A DNA stretch of 64,000 nucleotides from Longimicrobiales bacterium (lineage in GTDB: Bacteria > Gemmatimonadota > Gemmatimonadetes > Longimicrobiales > Gaopeijiaceae), in NCBI GenBank assembly GCA_951813395.1, contig OX638356.1, positions 2,492,501 to 2,556,500 of the forward strand, read 5' to 3'. Positions 17,528 to 26,776 of the stretch are shown here, piece by piece. Made by a program: the position numbers and the translations under genes. Positions within the stretch are counted from its first letter, which is position 1. Each line of letters starts with the position of its first letter. Below the pieces are notes generated by a model. The model saw only the letters and a list, made by a program, of their open reading frames with translations. It searched no databases and was not told the DNA's origin.

Positions 17528-18079
17528 TCAGCCCCGGGTGGGCTCCGGGTCGGGCCGGACGACCTCCGCGGGCCCCTCGTCGGTTTCGGCTCCTTCGCGC
17601 TTGAGCCGTCGTTCCTCGATCCAGAAGGAAATCACGAGAAGTACGACTCCGCAGCTGATCGCCATGTCCGCGACGTTGAAGATCCACCAGTCCATGAACC
17701 CCAGTGAGACCGGACCGATGAAGTCCACCACGCCCTGATCCCAGCGGACGCGGTCGTACAGGTTGCCGAGTGCGCCGCAGATCACGAGCGTCAGGGCGAC
17801 GATGCGCACGTTGTCGTCCGGTCTGGCCTGAATGATCAAGGCGACCATCAGGGCAAGGGCGAGGAGCGCGACCGGGACGAAGAACCAGCGCGGATCGCTG
17901 CCTATCGAGATTCCGAACGCGGCTCCGGTGTTGTACGCCAGCGTCAGCGGCACGTAGCCGCCCAGAAAGTCCGGGCGGGACGCTTCGGTCAGCGCCGCCA
18001 CCGCCCACCGCTTGGTCGCGATGTCGGCGATGAGGATGATCGGCAGGGTGACGCCCAGGATCGTCAGTTTGCGCTTCAA
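17528..18079 (-). CDS. lspA: Lipoprotein signal peptidase II
   Basis: At 183 residues with four hydrophobic segments, this is the aspartyl protease that cleaves prolipoproteins after lipidation. The two catalytic aspartates are expected at Asp119 (VVDF) and Asp138 (FNVADMA), and the upstream GALGNLYDRV motif is present. The window encodes several predicted lipoproteins that would be its substrates. A cytosolic tail of about 25 mixed-charge residues follows the last helix. Confidence 0.95.
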   Translation of the reverse strand: MKRKLTILGVTLPIILIADIATKRWAVAALTEASRPDFLGGYVPLTLAYNTGAAFGISIGSDPRWFFVPVALLALALMVALIIQARPDDNVRIVALTLVICGALGNLYDRVRWDQGVVDFIGPVSLGFMDWWIFNVADMAISCGVVLLVISFWIEERRLKREGAETDEGPAEVVRPDPEPTRG

Positions 18080-18124
18080 GGCTCTGTGGTCTCCAGCAAG
18101 ACGTTCTGTTGCCGCGGGGCAAAG

Positions 18125-18479
18125 TGGAGGCGGCGGGAGTCGAACCCGCGTCCGCGAATGGGTCCTTCCGAGCTTCTACGTGCGTAGATCGCCGTTCGGT
18201 TCACTTCCGGACGGGTCGGCGAACGACCCTGCCCGGAGCTAGCCACATTGTGTCTCGTCCTGCGGTCCCGTGGCGTGGACCGAAGACCAGCCCGACTCGT
18301 CGACGCTCCCGCGACCCGCCTCGGGCGGGCAGATCGGGGAACGGGCAGCTATTGGTTAAGCTGCCAGTGCCAGATCGTTGTTGGCATTTGTTTGGTTTTC
18401 CGGGTTTTTTTACGAGGATTCCCCGGACCTCGGCACGCAACTCCGAAATCTCCAAACCCGTCGAAGCCGTGTCGCCCCC
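18125..18479 (-). ncRNA. ssrA: Transfer-messenger RNA (tmRNA)
   Basis: The 5' end (18479 downward) reads GGGGGCGACACGGCTTCGAC, the diagnostic tmRNA start. The 3' end carries the T-arm GGGTTCGACTCCC and an acceptor strand that pairs with the 5' GGGGGCG with one G:U. The last encoded base is the discriminator A at 18125; CCA is not encoded. The tag reading frame runs from 18385 to 18356: GCC resume codon, encoded tag ANNDLALAA, then TAA. A long A-rich stretch (AAAAAAACCCGG) precedes the resume codon. The product rescues stalled ribosomes with SmpB, which is not encoded here. It is a one-piece tmRNA of about 355 nt between lspA and dusB. Confidence 0.96.
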
Positions 18480-18563
18480 AATGCTTTCAATCAACCGGTG
18501 GCTGTCCGGTCATCACCGGCCCCCGCGGCCACCTTTCCTCAGGTAACGATAAGTCCGGCGCGG

Positions 18564-19646
18564 TCAGACGAGAACCCCGGCCCTGGAGGCGGACCTCCGA
18601 GCTCCCCCGCCCGGCCCCGTCGCGGCCCGGGGCCGCCCGTCCGCCATGGACACGCCCTGAGGTGAATCGACCCGGGCCAGGTAATCGTCGAGAACGGACC
18701 GAACTTCGTCGAGATCGTGCACCTGAAACAGTCGCTGGCGCAGGGCTCTGCCGTCGCGCAGACCCTTTGTGTACCAGCCGAGGTGCTTCCGGAACTCGCG
18801 CACCGCCTTGTCGGGATCGCCCTCGAATGCGATCGCGTTGTGGGCATGCGCCACACAGATCTCGAAACGTGCCCGCACACCGGGCTGTCCCGGGACCGGC
18901 CGGCCGTCCAATGCGGCCCGCGACTGCCTGAACAGCCACGGCGCCCCGTGCGATCCACGGGCGATCATGATGCCGTGGCATCCGGTCTGCTCCTTCATTC
19001 GCAGCGCGTCCTCCCCCGAGCGGACGTCGCCGTTGCCGATCACGGGCACCTCGAGCGCACGAGCCAGGGCCGCGATCTCGTGCCAGCGGGCCCGGCCGGA
19101 GTACATCTCGGCGCGGGTGCGCGGGTGCAACGTCACCATCCGTGCTCCCGCGTCCTGGCAGATCAGCCCGAACCGTACGGGGTCCCGGGTGCTCTCGTCG
19201 AAGCCCGAGCGGATCTTCACGGTAACCGGCAGCGGCGTCGCCGCCTCGACGGCACGAACGATCCTGTGCACCAGTTCCGGATCGCGCAGGCATCCCGAAC
19301 CGCCGTTGCGCTTCACCACCTTCTTAACCGGACACCCGAAGTTGATATCGACGAAATCCGGAGCGTAGGCGTCGGTCACGAGCGCCGCGGCATCTCCCAT
19401 CGTGGCGGGCTCGGCGCCGAAGATCTGGATACCGATCGGGCGCTCCTCGTCATCGAAGCGCAGGTACGCCGCGGTCCGCTCGTTTGCGCGCATGATCCCC
19501 TCGGCGCTGACGAATTCCGTAAGCACGACATCCGCTCCGAAGCCGCGGCAAAGACGCCGGAACGGGGCCTCCGACACGCCGGCCTGCGGGGCAAGGAAGA
19601 GGGGGGTCGCGGGGTTTCCGGGTATCTCGAATGGCAGCCTGTTCAT
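18564..19646 (-). CDS. dus: tRNA-dihydrouridine synthase (DusB/Nifr3 type)
   Basis: The 360-residue flavoprotein would reduce uridines in the tRNA D-loop. The TIM-barrel start LFLAPQAGVSEAPFR, the active-site region DINFGCPVKKVVKRNGG with its catalytic Cys, a KIRSGFDE strand and TLHPRTRAEMYSG all fit Dus enzymes. VIGNGDVRSGEDAL and MIARGSHGAPWLF supply the FMN phosphate site. The last 30 or so residues are Gly/Arg-rich and probably disordered. The gene lies upstream of the tmRNA gene on the same strand. Confidence 0.92.
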   Translation of the reverse strand: MNRLPFEIPGNPATPLFLAPQAGVSEAPFRRLCRGFGADVVLTEFVSAEGIMRANERTAAYLRFDDEERPIGIQIFGAEPATMGDAAALVTDAYAPDFVDINFGCPVKKVVKRNGGSGCLRDPELVHRIVRAVEAATPLPVTVKIRSGFDESTRDPVRFGLICQDAGARMVTLHPRTRAEMYSGRARWHEIAALARALEVPVIGNGDVRSGEDALRMKEQTGCHGIMIARGSHGAPWLFRQSRAALDGRPVPGQPGVRARFEICVAHAHNAIAFEGDPDKAVREFRKHLGWYTKGLRDGRALRQRLFQVHDLDEVRSVLDDYLARVDSPQGVSMADGRPRAATGPGGGARRSASRAGVLV

Positions 19647-19743
19647 TGTCCAAAGCTAATCCGCTGGTTTTCCCTGGCCAGTGCGAATAACTTCCCGCCG
19701 CACCAGGCTCACGTTCCCGGGAAGGGCTTCGTCCCCACAGCAA

Positions 19744-20196
19744 ATGATTCTCAGTGACTTCTTCGCCCGCGACCGGGTCAGCCTCGATCTGACCGGGGAG
19801 ACGCGGGACGATGTTCTGGGCGCGCTCGTTTCCCTGCTGACGCTCGATGAGCGCTCGGAGGGGACCCTGTCGCGGACGCTGCGCAGGCGTGAAAGCCTGG
19901 GTTCGACCGGGATCGGTCGCGGGATCGCCATTCCCCACTGTCGCTCACTGATGGTGCGTCGGCTGCGCGTGGCCTACGGACGGCACCGCGGTGGCGTCGA
20001 ATTCCACGCCATCGACAACCGGCCCGTGCATCATTTCTTCCTGATCGTCGCGCCACCGGTGGAGGTGTCCGTTCAGTATCTTCCGGTCCTCGGGAAGCTG
20101 GCGCAGTTCGCGAAGCACCGGGACGTGCCCGGGAAACTGACCGGGTTGCGCTCCGCGGACGAGTTCTTCCGGCTGCTGGAATCGAAGGGCGTCTGA
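19744..20196 (+). CDS. PTS EIIA (PtsN/fructose-type) domain protein
   Basis: The 150-residue protein is a stand-alone EIIA of the nitrogen/fructose type. The ATG at 19744 starts exactly where the domain begins (MILSDFFARDRVSLDL); the GTG at 19681 would add 21 unlike residues. The phosphorylated histidine is expected at His65 in GIGRGIAIPHCRS. With no EIIB or EIIC near it, a regulatory job is likely, with phosphate coming from HPr and EI encoded at 26.8-28.8 kb. It is the only plus-strand gene between 17.5 and 50.8 kb. Confidence 0.85.
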   Translation: MILSDFFARDRVSLDLTGETRDDVLGALVSLLTLDERSEGTLSRTLRRRESLGSTGIGRGIAIPHCRSLMVRRLRVAYGRHRGGVEFHAIDNRPVHHFFLIVAPPVEVSVQYLPVLGKLAQFAKHRDVPGKLTGLRSADEFFRLLESKGV

Positions 20197-20204
20197 AGGA
20201 CTGC

Positions 20205-20222
20205 GGGGCCAAGGCGGGCCCC
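20205..20222. terminator. GC hairpin between converging genes
   Basis: A perfect six-base-pair stem (GGGGCC with GGCCCC) with a six-base loop lies between the converging stops at 20196 and 20262. It is placed to end transcription from either side, but no T-run is seen. Confidence 0.35.
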
Positions 20223-20261
20223 CACACCGGCTGCGGCCGGCCCACGGCTCCGCAACCCCGG

Positions 20262-20699
20262 CTACTTGGTGACGAACATCCTCCGGATCACGGGCTCGCG
20301 GCCGTTCACCACCATCTGGACGAAGTAGACGCCCGACGCGACCTGACGGCCGGTTCGGTCACGCCCGTCCCAGTAGGCCTCGTACTGTCCGGGGGATGTG
20401 TATTCGAGTTGCAGCATCGGCAGTCCCTCTCCGCCGGGGAACCCCAGGGCAACAGGCGCCGCAACGAATTGTTGCAGGATGTTGTAGATGCGGATCGACA
20501 CCGTGGCCGAGCCTTCCTCCACGAAGAGGGACTCGTACAGCTCGAACGGTATCCGCGTCTCGGGGTTGAAGGGGTTCGGGTAGTTCTGCTCCAGCGTGAA
20601 TCCCGGGTCCTGCTCACCGGGCAGAGGACGCTCCTGCCCCTCAGCGCGGCCGAAGACGCCGAAACAGAGAAACAACCCGACGCAAACGATGCGTCTCAA
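20262..20699 (-). CDS. Secreted protein consisting of a Por/FlgD-like C-terminal sorting domain
   Basis: The 145-residue protein has a signal peptide (VGLFLCFGVFGRAEG) and then little more than one domain of the T9SS type A / FlgD-like kind. The hallmark LEQNYPNPFNPET lies near residue 36, and late segments include YWDGRDRTGRQVASGVYFVQM. In other bacteria this domain is the C-terminal sorting tag of large type IX secretion cargo. Here the cargo is missing. It may be a decayed gene, a small anchor or a partner of another surface protein. No frameshifted cargo is visible upstream; the neighbour there is selB. Confidence 0.75.
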   Translation of the reverse strand: MRRIVCVGLFLCFGVFGRAEGQERPLPGEQDPGFTLEQNYPNPFNPETRIPFELYESLFVEEGSATVSIRIYNILQQFVAAPVALGFPGGEGLPMLQLEYTSPGQYEAYWDGRDRTGRQVASGVYFVQMVVNGREPVIRRMFVTK

Positions 20700-20748
20700 A
20701 ACTTGTCCTGCCTTCGTTCAGTAGCGTTCGTGCGATCGCCCCCCAGGG

Positions 20749-20769
20749 CATGGGGCCTGTGGCCCCGTG
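20749..20769 (-). terminator. Hairpin downstream of selB
   Basis: A nine-base-pair stem with one G:T pair (20749-20757 with 20761-20769) and a three-base loop lies about 47 bases past the selB stop and 50 bases before the next gene. It is suited to ending the selB transcript, but without a T-run the call is weak. Confidence 0.35.
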
Positions 20770-20815
20770 GACTGGCAACTCGTGTGCCAATAGTACCCGG
20801 GGGAGCTGCCCGAAG

Positions 20816-22771
20816 TCAAGCAGTTTCGCCCGGCGCGTTGCTCGAGACCCGTCGTCCGTCGTCCAGCCGTTGCGTGACGCCCCGAGCGTCCAGGTAGGCG
20901 AGGATCGGTATCAGGTGCTTGCGCGTCACCGGCAGCACTTCGCGGAAATCGGCCGGGCCGAGTCCTTCGCGGCCGCCCAGCTCCTCCACCACCCGTGTGG
21001 CGGCCCGCTCCAGCGCCGCCGCCGTGAACCAGTAGAGATCCCCCAACATGCGCACACGGCCCTGCGTGGCCAGAAACCGGAGGACCGCGCCGGTTCCCAA
21101 GTCGTCCAGGGCCTCCCGGAGCTGACTGGTGTCCGGACCCTTCAGACCTGCATCGCGAAGAATTGTCAGGATGCGCTCGGCCAGCCGCTCCTCGGCAGGC
21201 GACAGGGTCGGCTCAAAGCCCGGCAACCGCGCAGCCCTTGCCTCGACGACCAGACGGTTCCGTGCGGCCAGGCGGGACGCGAGCCCATCGGCCAGCCTGG
21301 GGTGCGCCGTCCCGGGGAGCGCCGTTCGCAGCGCGCTCAGCGGGACTCCGGGCTCAAGCGGGTGTTGCCCGTGATGCCGGCGGACGAGTCCCAACAGCTT
21401 CTCCTCGCCCGCGGTAACCATCTCACGGTCGAAGAGTACCCCGTCGAGCCGCCATACGAGATCGGCCAGGTCGTCGCTCGCACTGTCACGCCATCCCGCC
21501 GCCACGCCCAGGGCGTCCACCTCCAGTCCCGCCCAGCCGGCCAGGCGGACAGCGCCCAGCACCGCTTGCCGGCCACCCTTCGACAATGCCCCCAGGGCAT
21601 CCCGATCGGCGCGGGACAGGCGCTTGCGCTTCGGTGGCACGGGTTCCAGAACGGTGCCCCCGGCGATGGTGGTTACGGGCGAGTAGGAGCGCACCACCAA
21701 CCGGTCACCGCATCGCGCGACCACCGGGGATTCGAGTCGCAGCTGCGCGGGAACCGGCTCGCCCGGCACGGCCTCGTCGACGCCGAACAGGACCAGCCTG
21801 CCCATCACCTCGACGGTTCCGAGGTGTACGCGCACCCTCTGCCCGGTCTCTATCCGCCATCCGCTTCCCGCCAGCGCGTTGAGTTGCACGGTGAGCATCA
21901 GGGATGGCGACCAGCTTCTGCTCGACACGATCACGTCGCCGCGCGCAACGTGCCCCCGCCTCACCACCGCGCCCGTAAGGGCCGCGGCCGTGCGCTGTCC
22001 CGCCACGGCTTCGTCGACCTGCGTGCCGTGCACCTGGAGCGCACGGATCCTGGCTTCGTCTCCCCGCGGCAGGATCCGCACCACGGATCCGCGCGACAGC
22101 CGTCCGGACCACAGTGTCCCGGTCACGACCGTGCCGGCACCCTCCATGACAAAGACCCGGTCGACCGGAAGGCGCGCCAGGTCATCGGCTGTCCTGGCCC
22201 GCGCCCGGTCGGCGCAGCGCGAGATGGCCTCGGCCAGCTCCGGCAGCCCGATCCCCGTCCGAACCGACGTGGGAACGATCTCGGCAGCCTCATAGGGTGT
22301 CTCGGCGAGCAGCTCCCGTACCTCGTCGACAACAAGTTCGAGCCACTCGTCGTCCACAAGATCCGTCTTCGTGATCGCCACCACCATCCCGGCGACGCCG
22401 AGCAACCGTACGATGGCCAGATGCTCGCGCGTCTGAGGCATCACGCCCTCGTCGGCCGCCACCACCATGAGGACGAGATCCATGCCCGATGCGCCGGCAA
22501 CCATTGTGCGGACGAATCCCTCGTGACCGGGCACATCCACGATGCCGAAGCTCGGACCCTTCCCGGACTCGTAGCGCGCGAATCCCAGTTCGATCGTAAT
22601 CCCGCGTCTCTTCTCCTCGGCCAGACGATCGGTGTCGACGCCCGTGAGTGCTCGCACCAGCGCGGTCTTGCCGTGATCGATGTGGCCCGCGGTGCCGAGG
22701 ATCAGCCCCGCATGGCCGGGCCGCTCATCGGGGTTGGCGCCGGGAGTGTCACCGCCCGTTACCGGAGTCAT
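20816..22771 (-). CDS. selB: Selenocysteine-specific translation elongation factor SelB
   Basis: The 651-residue GTPase should carry selenocysteyl-tRNA to UGA codons that have a SECIS element. G1 is [11 protein letters not shown] (26-36), G3 is DVPGHEGF (79-86) and G4 is TKTD (134-137). Translation-factor beta-barrel domains and a C-terminal winged-helix region (from about residue 390) follow, as in SelB and unlike EF-Tu. The gene overlaps recO by 23 bases. Neither selA, selD nor the selenocysteine tRNA lies in this window. The product is full length, so it is not obviously decaying. Confidence 0.93.
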   Translation of the reverse strand: MTPVTGGDTPGANPDERPGHAGLILGTAGHIDHGKTALVRALTGVDTDRLAEEKRRGITIELGFARYESGKGPSFGIVDVPGHEGFVRTMVAGASGMDLVLMVVAADEGVMPQTREHLAIVRLLGVAGMVVAITKTDLVDDEWLELVVDEVRELLAETPYEAAEIVPTSVRTGIGLPELAEAISRCADRARARTADDLARLPVDRVFVMEGAGTVVTGTLWSGRLSRGSVVRILPRGDEARIRALQVHGTQVDEAVAGQRTAAALTGAVVRRGHVARGDVIVSSRSWSPSLMLTVQLNALAGSGWRIETGQRVRVHLGTVEVMGRLVLFGVDEAVPGEPVPAQLRLESPVVARCGDRLVVRSYSPVTTIAGGTVLEPVPPKRKRLSRADRDALGALSKGGRQAVLGAVRLAGWAGLEVDALGVAAGWRDSASDDLADLVWRLDGVLFDREMVTAGEEKLLGLVRRHHGQHPLEPGVPLSALRTALPGTAHPRLADGLASRLAARNRLVVEARAARLPGFEPTLSPAEERLAERILTILRDAGLKGPDTSQLREALDDLGTGAVLRFLATQGRVRMLGDLYWFTAAALERAATRVVEELGGREGLGPADFREVLPVTRKHLIPILAYLDARGVTQRLDDGRRVSSNAPGETA

Positions 22772-23522
22772 CGATTTCGCCTGGTGGAGAGGGATCGAGA
22801 AAGTCGAACGACGCCAGGCGGCGGCCGCCCAGCATGTGATACGTGAGAAAGTCGTCGAGCAGCGTCAGGTGGGCCCCGTGTCCACGCAGTCGCGCGGGGA
22901 CTTCCCCCGCGAGCAGGGCGAGCAACTGGGCCCGGGCCATCGGTCCAATGCGCCGCGATCCGTCGGCCGCGGGGCATTCCGGTCCCCGCACTCCACCGGC
23001 CGAGAGGTCGAAGCGCGCCATTTCGTCCCGCTCGAGAATCCGGCCGCACCCTGTGCATGCGGCCAACTCCGGGGCGAAACCGAGGGTATGGATAATGCAC
23101 CAGCCGAGCGCGAGAACCTCTCCGACGATGTTCTCGGCCCCGGCGCTCCCCAGCCTGTCCAGGCCGGCGGAGAGCGCCCGGTAGAGTTGCGCATTGGGCT
23201 CCTCGCCCGCGTGCCGGAGTATGATCTCGGCGGCGATCGAGGCCCCGGCGAGCCGCCGGAAGTCTCCGGCGAGCCCGAAGCGCACCTTCACCGGGCTGAA
23301 CTCGCGCAGGGATTGCAGATCCCGGCCATCGCGCATGAAGATCACGGCGGTGCCTTCGCCGAACGTGTCGACGCCACCGTGGCCGCGGGAAGCACCGCGG
23401 CGGATACCGCGTGCCATCACGCCGACCAGTCCGAGGTCGCGCGTGTAGAATCTGAGGACCCGGCTGCTTTCGGAGAACGGGTGGGCACGCAGCAGGATCG
23501 CGTCGGTCGTTACGATGGCCAT
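22749..23522 (-). CDS. recO: DNA repair protein RecO
   Basis: The 257-residue protein starts at the ATG at 23522, where the family pattern begins (MAIVTTDAILLRAHPFSESS). An upstream open reading frame continues but is low in similarity. The N-terminal OB fold includes VGVMARGIRRG. A zinc-binding set is suggested by CTGCGRI and a later Cys in GPEC. RecO loads RecA with RecF and RecR during gap repair. selB overlaps its 3' end. Confidence 0.88.
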   Translation of the reverse strand: MAIVTTDAILLRAHPFSESSRVLRFYTRDLGLVGVMARGIRRGASRGHGGVDTFGEGTAVIFMRDGRDLQSLREFSPVKVRFGLAGDFRRLAGASIAAEIILRHAGEEPNAQLYRALSAGLDRLGSAGAENIVGEVLALGWCIIHTLGFAPELAACTGCGRILERDEMARFDLSAGGVRGPECPAADGSRRIGPMARAQLLALLAGEVPARLRGHGAHLTLLDDFLTYHMLGGRRLASFDFLDPSPPGEIDDSGNGR

Positions 23523-23577
23523 GCCGCAGCCCGTGCCGGCGGGGAACGTCGGTCTCCGGCCGCAAGAGGGGCGGCGC

Positions 23578-24723
23578 TCATCCTTCCAGCTCCCTGAGCA
23601 GTTCGGTGCGGCGGCGGTCGTACTCCTCCGCCTCGATTGCTCCGGCTTGCCACCGTTCATCGAGCCGAGCCACCTCGACGAGAGCGCGTCGGCGCCGCCC
23701 GGCGGCCGTGGCGGCCGTTCGGGTGCGGGAGCGGAAGGCAAGCGCCGCACCCACCAGCGCCAGCGCCAGCGCCAGCATCGCGGCGACAAGTGGCAGCCCG
23801 CTTCCCGGAAGCAGGCGCGAACCGGACCCGACGGCAACGACCGAGGGCGCCACCTCGCGTCCCGCGAAGCGCCGGTAGGTCACCCCCTCCAGCGTCACCG
23901 GCTCGGTGGACATGAGTCCGCTGACGGAGAGGTCTCCAGCCGGCTCGCGGAACAGCAGTTCCATGGACTCCGTTACACCCTCGAGCGGAATGGTGAATTC
24001 GCCCGCGGGGATTCTGTAGCGTACCAGGTAGACGCTCTCGCCGGGTGGCACGGGGGCCGATACGTGGAGTCGTCCTCCGCCGAAGCTCGCCGCTCCGGGC
24101 GGAAGGTCGCTTTGGCCGACCTCGAAGTCGACGGCACCGGGCGGCAGGGCGTACGACCACGCGGCACCGGCTTCGCTCGCGACCACGGTGGCCTGGAGGT
24201 CGTTGCGCAACTCGAAGAGGTCGCTCACCGACCATCCGCCCCCCCCGTCCTCCCGTACGGCAAAGAAGTTGCGCACCCTGATGGGCAGCGAGACCCGGGG
24301 TCCGGCAGCGACGGTCGGATAGGCTCGAATGACATATTGGTCCGCGAGATCGCCCGTGTCGGTTATCGCGCCCCCGACATAGAGCACGTTCCGGTGTCTG
24401 ACCGACGCAAAGAAGACGTCGTCGGTCGCGTCGTCGGATAGCCCGGCGAGTGGCATTTCGAAGACACCCCCCCGCCCCACCCGGACGCTGTCCACCGCAC
24501 CCGTGAAAGTCGGCGAGACCCGGTGCAGCACGACGGTTCCCGTGTCCGCCGGAGCGTCCCCGATGAGCACCTGTCCCGAGAGCATGAAGCGATCCGGGGA
24601 CTGTTGCATGCTCCAGGTGGGCGGAGGCGCGAAGCCATCGCACGGCCACGGTTCGTGGCACGACGCGGTGACCGCCGACACCGGCGCCGTCACCGCCGCA
24701 TACAGCAGCGCCAGGGCACACAC
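23578..24723 (-). CDS. Membrane-anchored exported protein of unknown function
   Basis: I do not recognise a named family. The GTG-started protein has 381 residues. It begins with a short signal segment (ALALLYAAVTAPVSA) and then an exported part rich in beta-strand-like segments with a few Cys near the start (CHEPWPCDGF). One membrane helix lies near residue 320 (LPLVAAMLALALALVGAAL). The cytosolic tail ends in a SHOCT-like helical motif (RLDERWQAGAIEAEEYDRRR). The C-terminal tail resembles those of cytochrome-biogenesis and short-domain proteins. Its neighbours recO and DUF151 give no clear clue. Confidence 0.6.
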   Translation of the reverse strand: MCALALLYAAVTAPVSAVTASCHEPWPCDGFAPPPTWSMQQSPDRFMLSGQVLIGDAPADTGTVVLHRVSPTFTGAVDSVRVGRGGVFEMPLAGLSDDATDDVFFASVRHRNVLYVGGAITDTGDLADQYVIRAYPTVAAGPRVSLPIRVRNFFAVREDGGGGWSVSDLFELRNDLQATVVASEAGAAWSYALPPGAVDFEVGQSDLPPGAASFGGGRLHVSAPVPPGESVYLVRYRIPAGEFTIPLEGVTESMELLFREPAGDLSVSGLMSTEPVTLEGVTYRRFAGREVAPSVVAVGSGSRLLPGSGLPLVAAMLALALALVGAALAFRSRTRTAATAAGRRRRALVEVARLDERWQAGAIEAEEYDRRRTELLRELEG

Positions 24724-24791
24724 AGTGCGGCCGAGGGACGTAGTCGGAAGCCCGTGGCCGGTCGGTGCCGGATTTGTGGAGCTGACGGAGA

Positions 24792-25301
24792 TCAGTGGTC
24801 GAACCGTCCGAAATCTTCGGGGCGGAGCCTGCGCAGGTGCTCCTCGAGAGCTTCGCCGCTAATGCGCGATTCCCCGTTCTCCTCACCGTCGTCGTCCCCG
24901 ACGGGCATGGCCTCGGGTACGGCCGCGAGAAGGGCGTCATCCGCGAAAATGCGCGCCTCCGCGCGCAGGGCGATGGCGATCGAATCCGAGGGCCGCGCGT
25001 CCACGGATATCAGGTCGCCGTCCCGGTCGATGATCAGCTCGGCGAAATAGGTGCTGTCCTCGACGCGCGTGATCAGGACCCGTTGCAGCGTGCCCCCGAG
25101 TCCGCCCAGGACCGAGACGAGAAGATCGTGGGTCAAGGGTCTCTGGAAGGACACGCCCCCCAGTTGCATGGCGATCGCGCTCGCTTCTCCCGGCCCGATC
25201 CAGATCGGCAGCACACGATCGGTCCCGACTTCCCTCAGAATGACAACCGGCGTATTCGAAGTGCGATCAAACGCGAGGCTCTGCACATTGACCTCAATCA
25301 C
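24792..25301 (-). CDS. DUF151 bifunctional-nuclease family protein
   Basis: The 169-residue protein starts at a GTG at 25301, four bases after a GAGGAGG ribosome site. The overlapping ATG is in another frame and meets TGA at once. The family core runs from MIEVNVQSLAFD through VLPIWIGPGEASAIA and RPLTHDLL to SVDARPSDSIAIALRA. DUF151 proteins have reported nuclease activity in plants and some bacteria, but their bacterial role is unclear. An acidic C-terminal tail follows (DDDGEENGE). Confidence 0.9.
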   Translation of the reverse strand: MIEVNVQSLAFDRTSNTPVVILREVGTDRVLPIWIGPGEASAIAMQLGGVSFQRPLTHDLLVSVLGGLGGTLQRVLITRVEDSTYFAELIIDRDGDLISVDARPSDSIAIALRAEARIFADDALLAAVPEAMPVGDDDGEENGESRISGEALEEHLRRLRPEDFGRFDH

Positions 25302-25464
25302 ATGACCTCCTCGCCTGGCGGCTTTCTTCGGCGGCCGGGGACAACAGGGGGCTAACAAGTTGTATCCCGCACCCGTCCCGCGCCACCCGTCCGATGCGTG
25401 AAGCGAAGCGGCCCGGCCCGGATGCATCGGCGCTCGAATGCCGGGGGGATTTGTCCACGGACCG

Positions 25465-26652
25465 CTATAGTGCCAGCGCCGTCCGCAACTCGCCGATCCT
25501 GTCGGTGCGCTCCCAGGTGAACAGGCTGATGTCGCGTTCTCCCGCCTTCGCGGCGGCCGGCGCACGGCCGAAGTGCCCGTACGCCGCGGTTGGACCGAAG
25601 ACCGGTCCCCTCAAGCCGAGGTCGCGGATGATCCGTGTGGGCCGGAAGTCGAACACGTCCTGAACGGCGGCCGACAGAGCGCGATCCGGCACGCACCCGG
25701 TGCCGAACGATTCCACCCACACCTGCACCGGCTCCGGCTGGCCGATCGCGTATGCCAGGCGCACTTCGCACCTCGAGGCGGCCCCGGCAGCAACCAGGTT
25801 CTTGGCGGCCCACCTGGCCGCGTAGGCGCCCGACCGGTCCACCTTGGTCGCGTCCTTGCCGGAAAACGAGCCGCCGCCGTGCCGGCCCATCCCTCCGTAG
25901 GTATCGACGATGATCTTGCGTCCGGTAAGCCCCGCATCCGCTTCGGGCCCTCCCGATACGAAGCTGCCGCTCGGGTTCACATGGATCTTCGCGCTATCGA
26001 CGGAAAAATGGCGCGCAGGCAGGACCGGGAGGATGACCTTGCGAATGACCTCGGCGCGGATGTCGTCCTGGGACAAGGTGCGGCCCTTATGCGTTGCCGC
26101 GTGCTGCGTGCTGACGACGACGGTGGAGATCCGGACGGGCTCGACGCCATTGTACTCGTAGGTGACCTGCGACTTGCCGTCGGGACCCAGCCAGGGGATC
26201 TCGCCCGACTTGCGCGCCTGCGCCAGGCGCTTGACCAGCGCGTGAGCAGCGGAAATCGGCGCAGGCATCAGCTCCGGAGTATCGGCGCAGGCAAACCCGA
26301 ACATCATGCCCTGGTCGCCTGCCCCGCCGAGGTCGACGCCCGCCGCGATCTCCGGCGACTGGGAGGACAGAGCCAGATCGCAACGGGTGCCGTCCAGACC
26401 GTACATGGGCCTGGTGTAGCCCGCGTCACGCATGACGCGCCGGACAAGCTCCGGGACGTCGGGGTGTTGTCCGTCCAACGTGATCTCTCCCGCCACCAGG
26501 ACCCTGTCCGCCGCGACCAGCGTTTCGCAGGCGACGCGGCCTTGTGGGTCCCTGGCCAGGATGGCGTCGACGACGGCGTCCGATATCTGGTCGGCAATCT
26601 TGTCGGGGTGCCCTTCCGTAACGGATTCGGATGTGAAAAGACTCGGGCTCAA
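25465..26652 (-). CDS. metK: S-adenosylmethionine synthase
   Basis: The enzyme makes SAM from methionine and ATP. It has 395 residues from a TTG at 26652, placed so that the family start [17 protein letters not shown] follows at once. An ATG at 26742 would add about 30 unlike residues and is less likely. The motifs [10 protein letters not shown] and [12 protein letters not shown] that bind ATP and phosphate are intact. It follows ptsI on the same strand after 124 bases, in which I could not see a SAM riboswitch. Confidence 0.93.
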   Translation of the reverse strand: MSPSLFTSESVTEGHPDKIADQISDAVVDAILARDPQGRVACETLVAADRVLVAGEITLDGQHPDVPELVRRVMRDAGYTRPMYGLDGTRCDLALSSQSPEIAAGVDLGGAGDQGMMFGFACADTPELMPAPISAAHALVKRLAQARKSGEIPWLGPDGKSQVTYEYNGVEPVRISTVVVSTQHAATHKGRTLSQDDIRAEVIRKVILPVLPARHFSVDSAKIHVNPSGSFVSGGPEADAGLTGRKIIVDTYGGMGRHGGGSFSGKDATKVDRSGAYAARWAAKNLVAAGAASRCEVRLAYAIGQPEPVQVWVESFGTGCVPDRALSAAVQDVFDFRPTRIIRDLGLRGPVFGPTAAYGHFGRAPAAAKAGERDISLFTWERTDRIGELRTALAL

Positions 26653-26776
26653 GGTGTCGGCTTCTTCTGGCAGAAGTGAACTGTTCGGCGGGACCGTGCC
26701 CGCGCCATGACAAACGCACCGGACGGTCAGGGGTACTGCCACGGCACAGCGCCGCCGGGACTGTGACGGAAGAAGA

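Noticed and set aside
18125-18180. tRNA gene suggested by the GGTTCGACTCCC T-arm
   Set aside because: The matching 5' strand GGGGGCGACACGG lies 300 bases away, so this is the tRNA-like end of tmRNA.
20750-22846. 698-codon plus-strand frame opposite selB
   Set aside because: It lies across selB and part of recO and has a biased Gln/Arg/His translation without domain signs.
26653-26776. SAM riboswitch ahead of metK
   Set aside because: No paired helices or known core sequence could be seen in the 124 bases between ptsI and metK.
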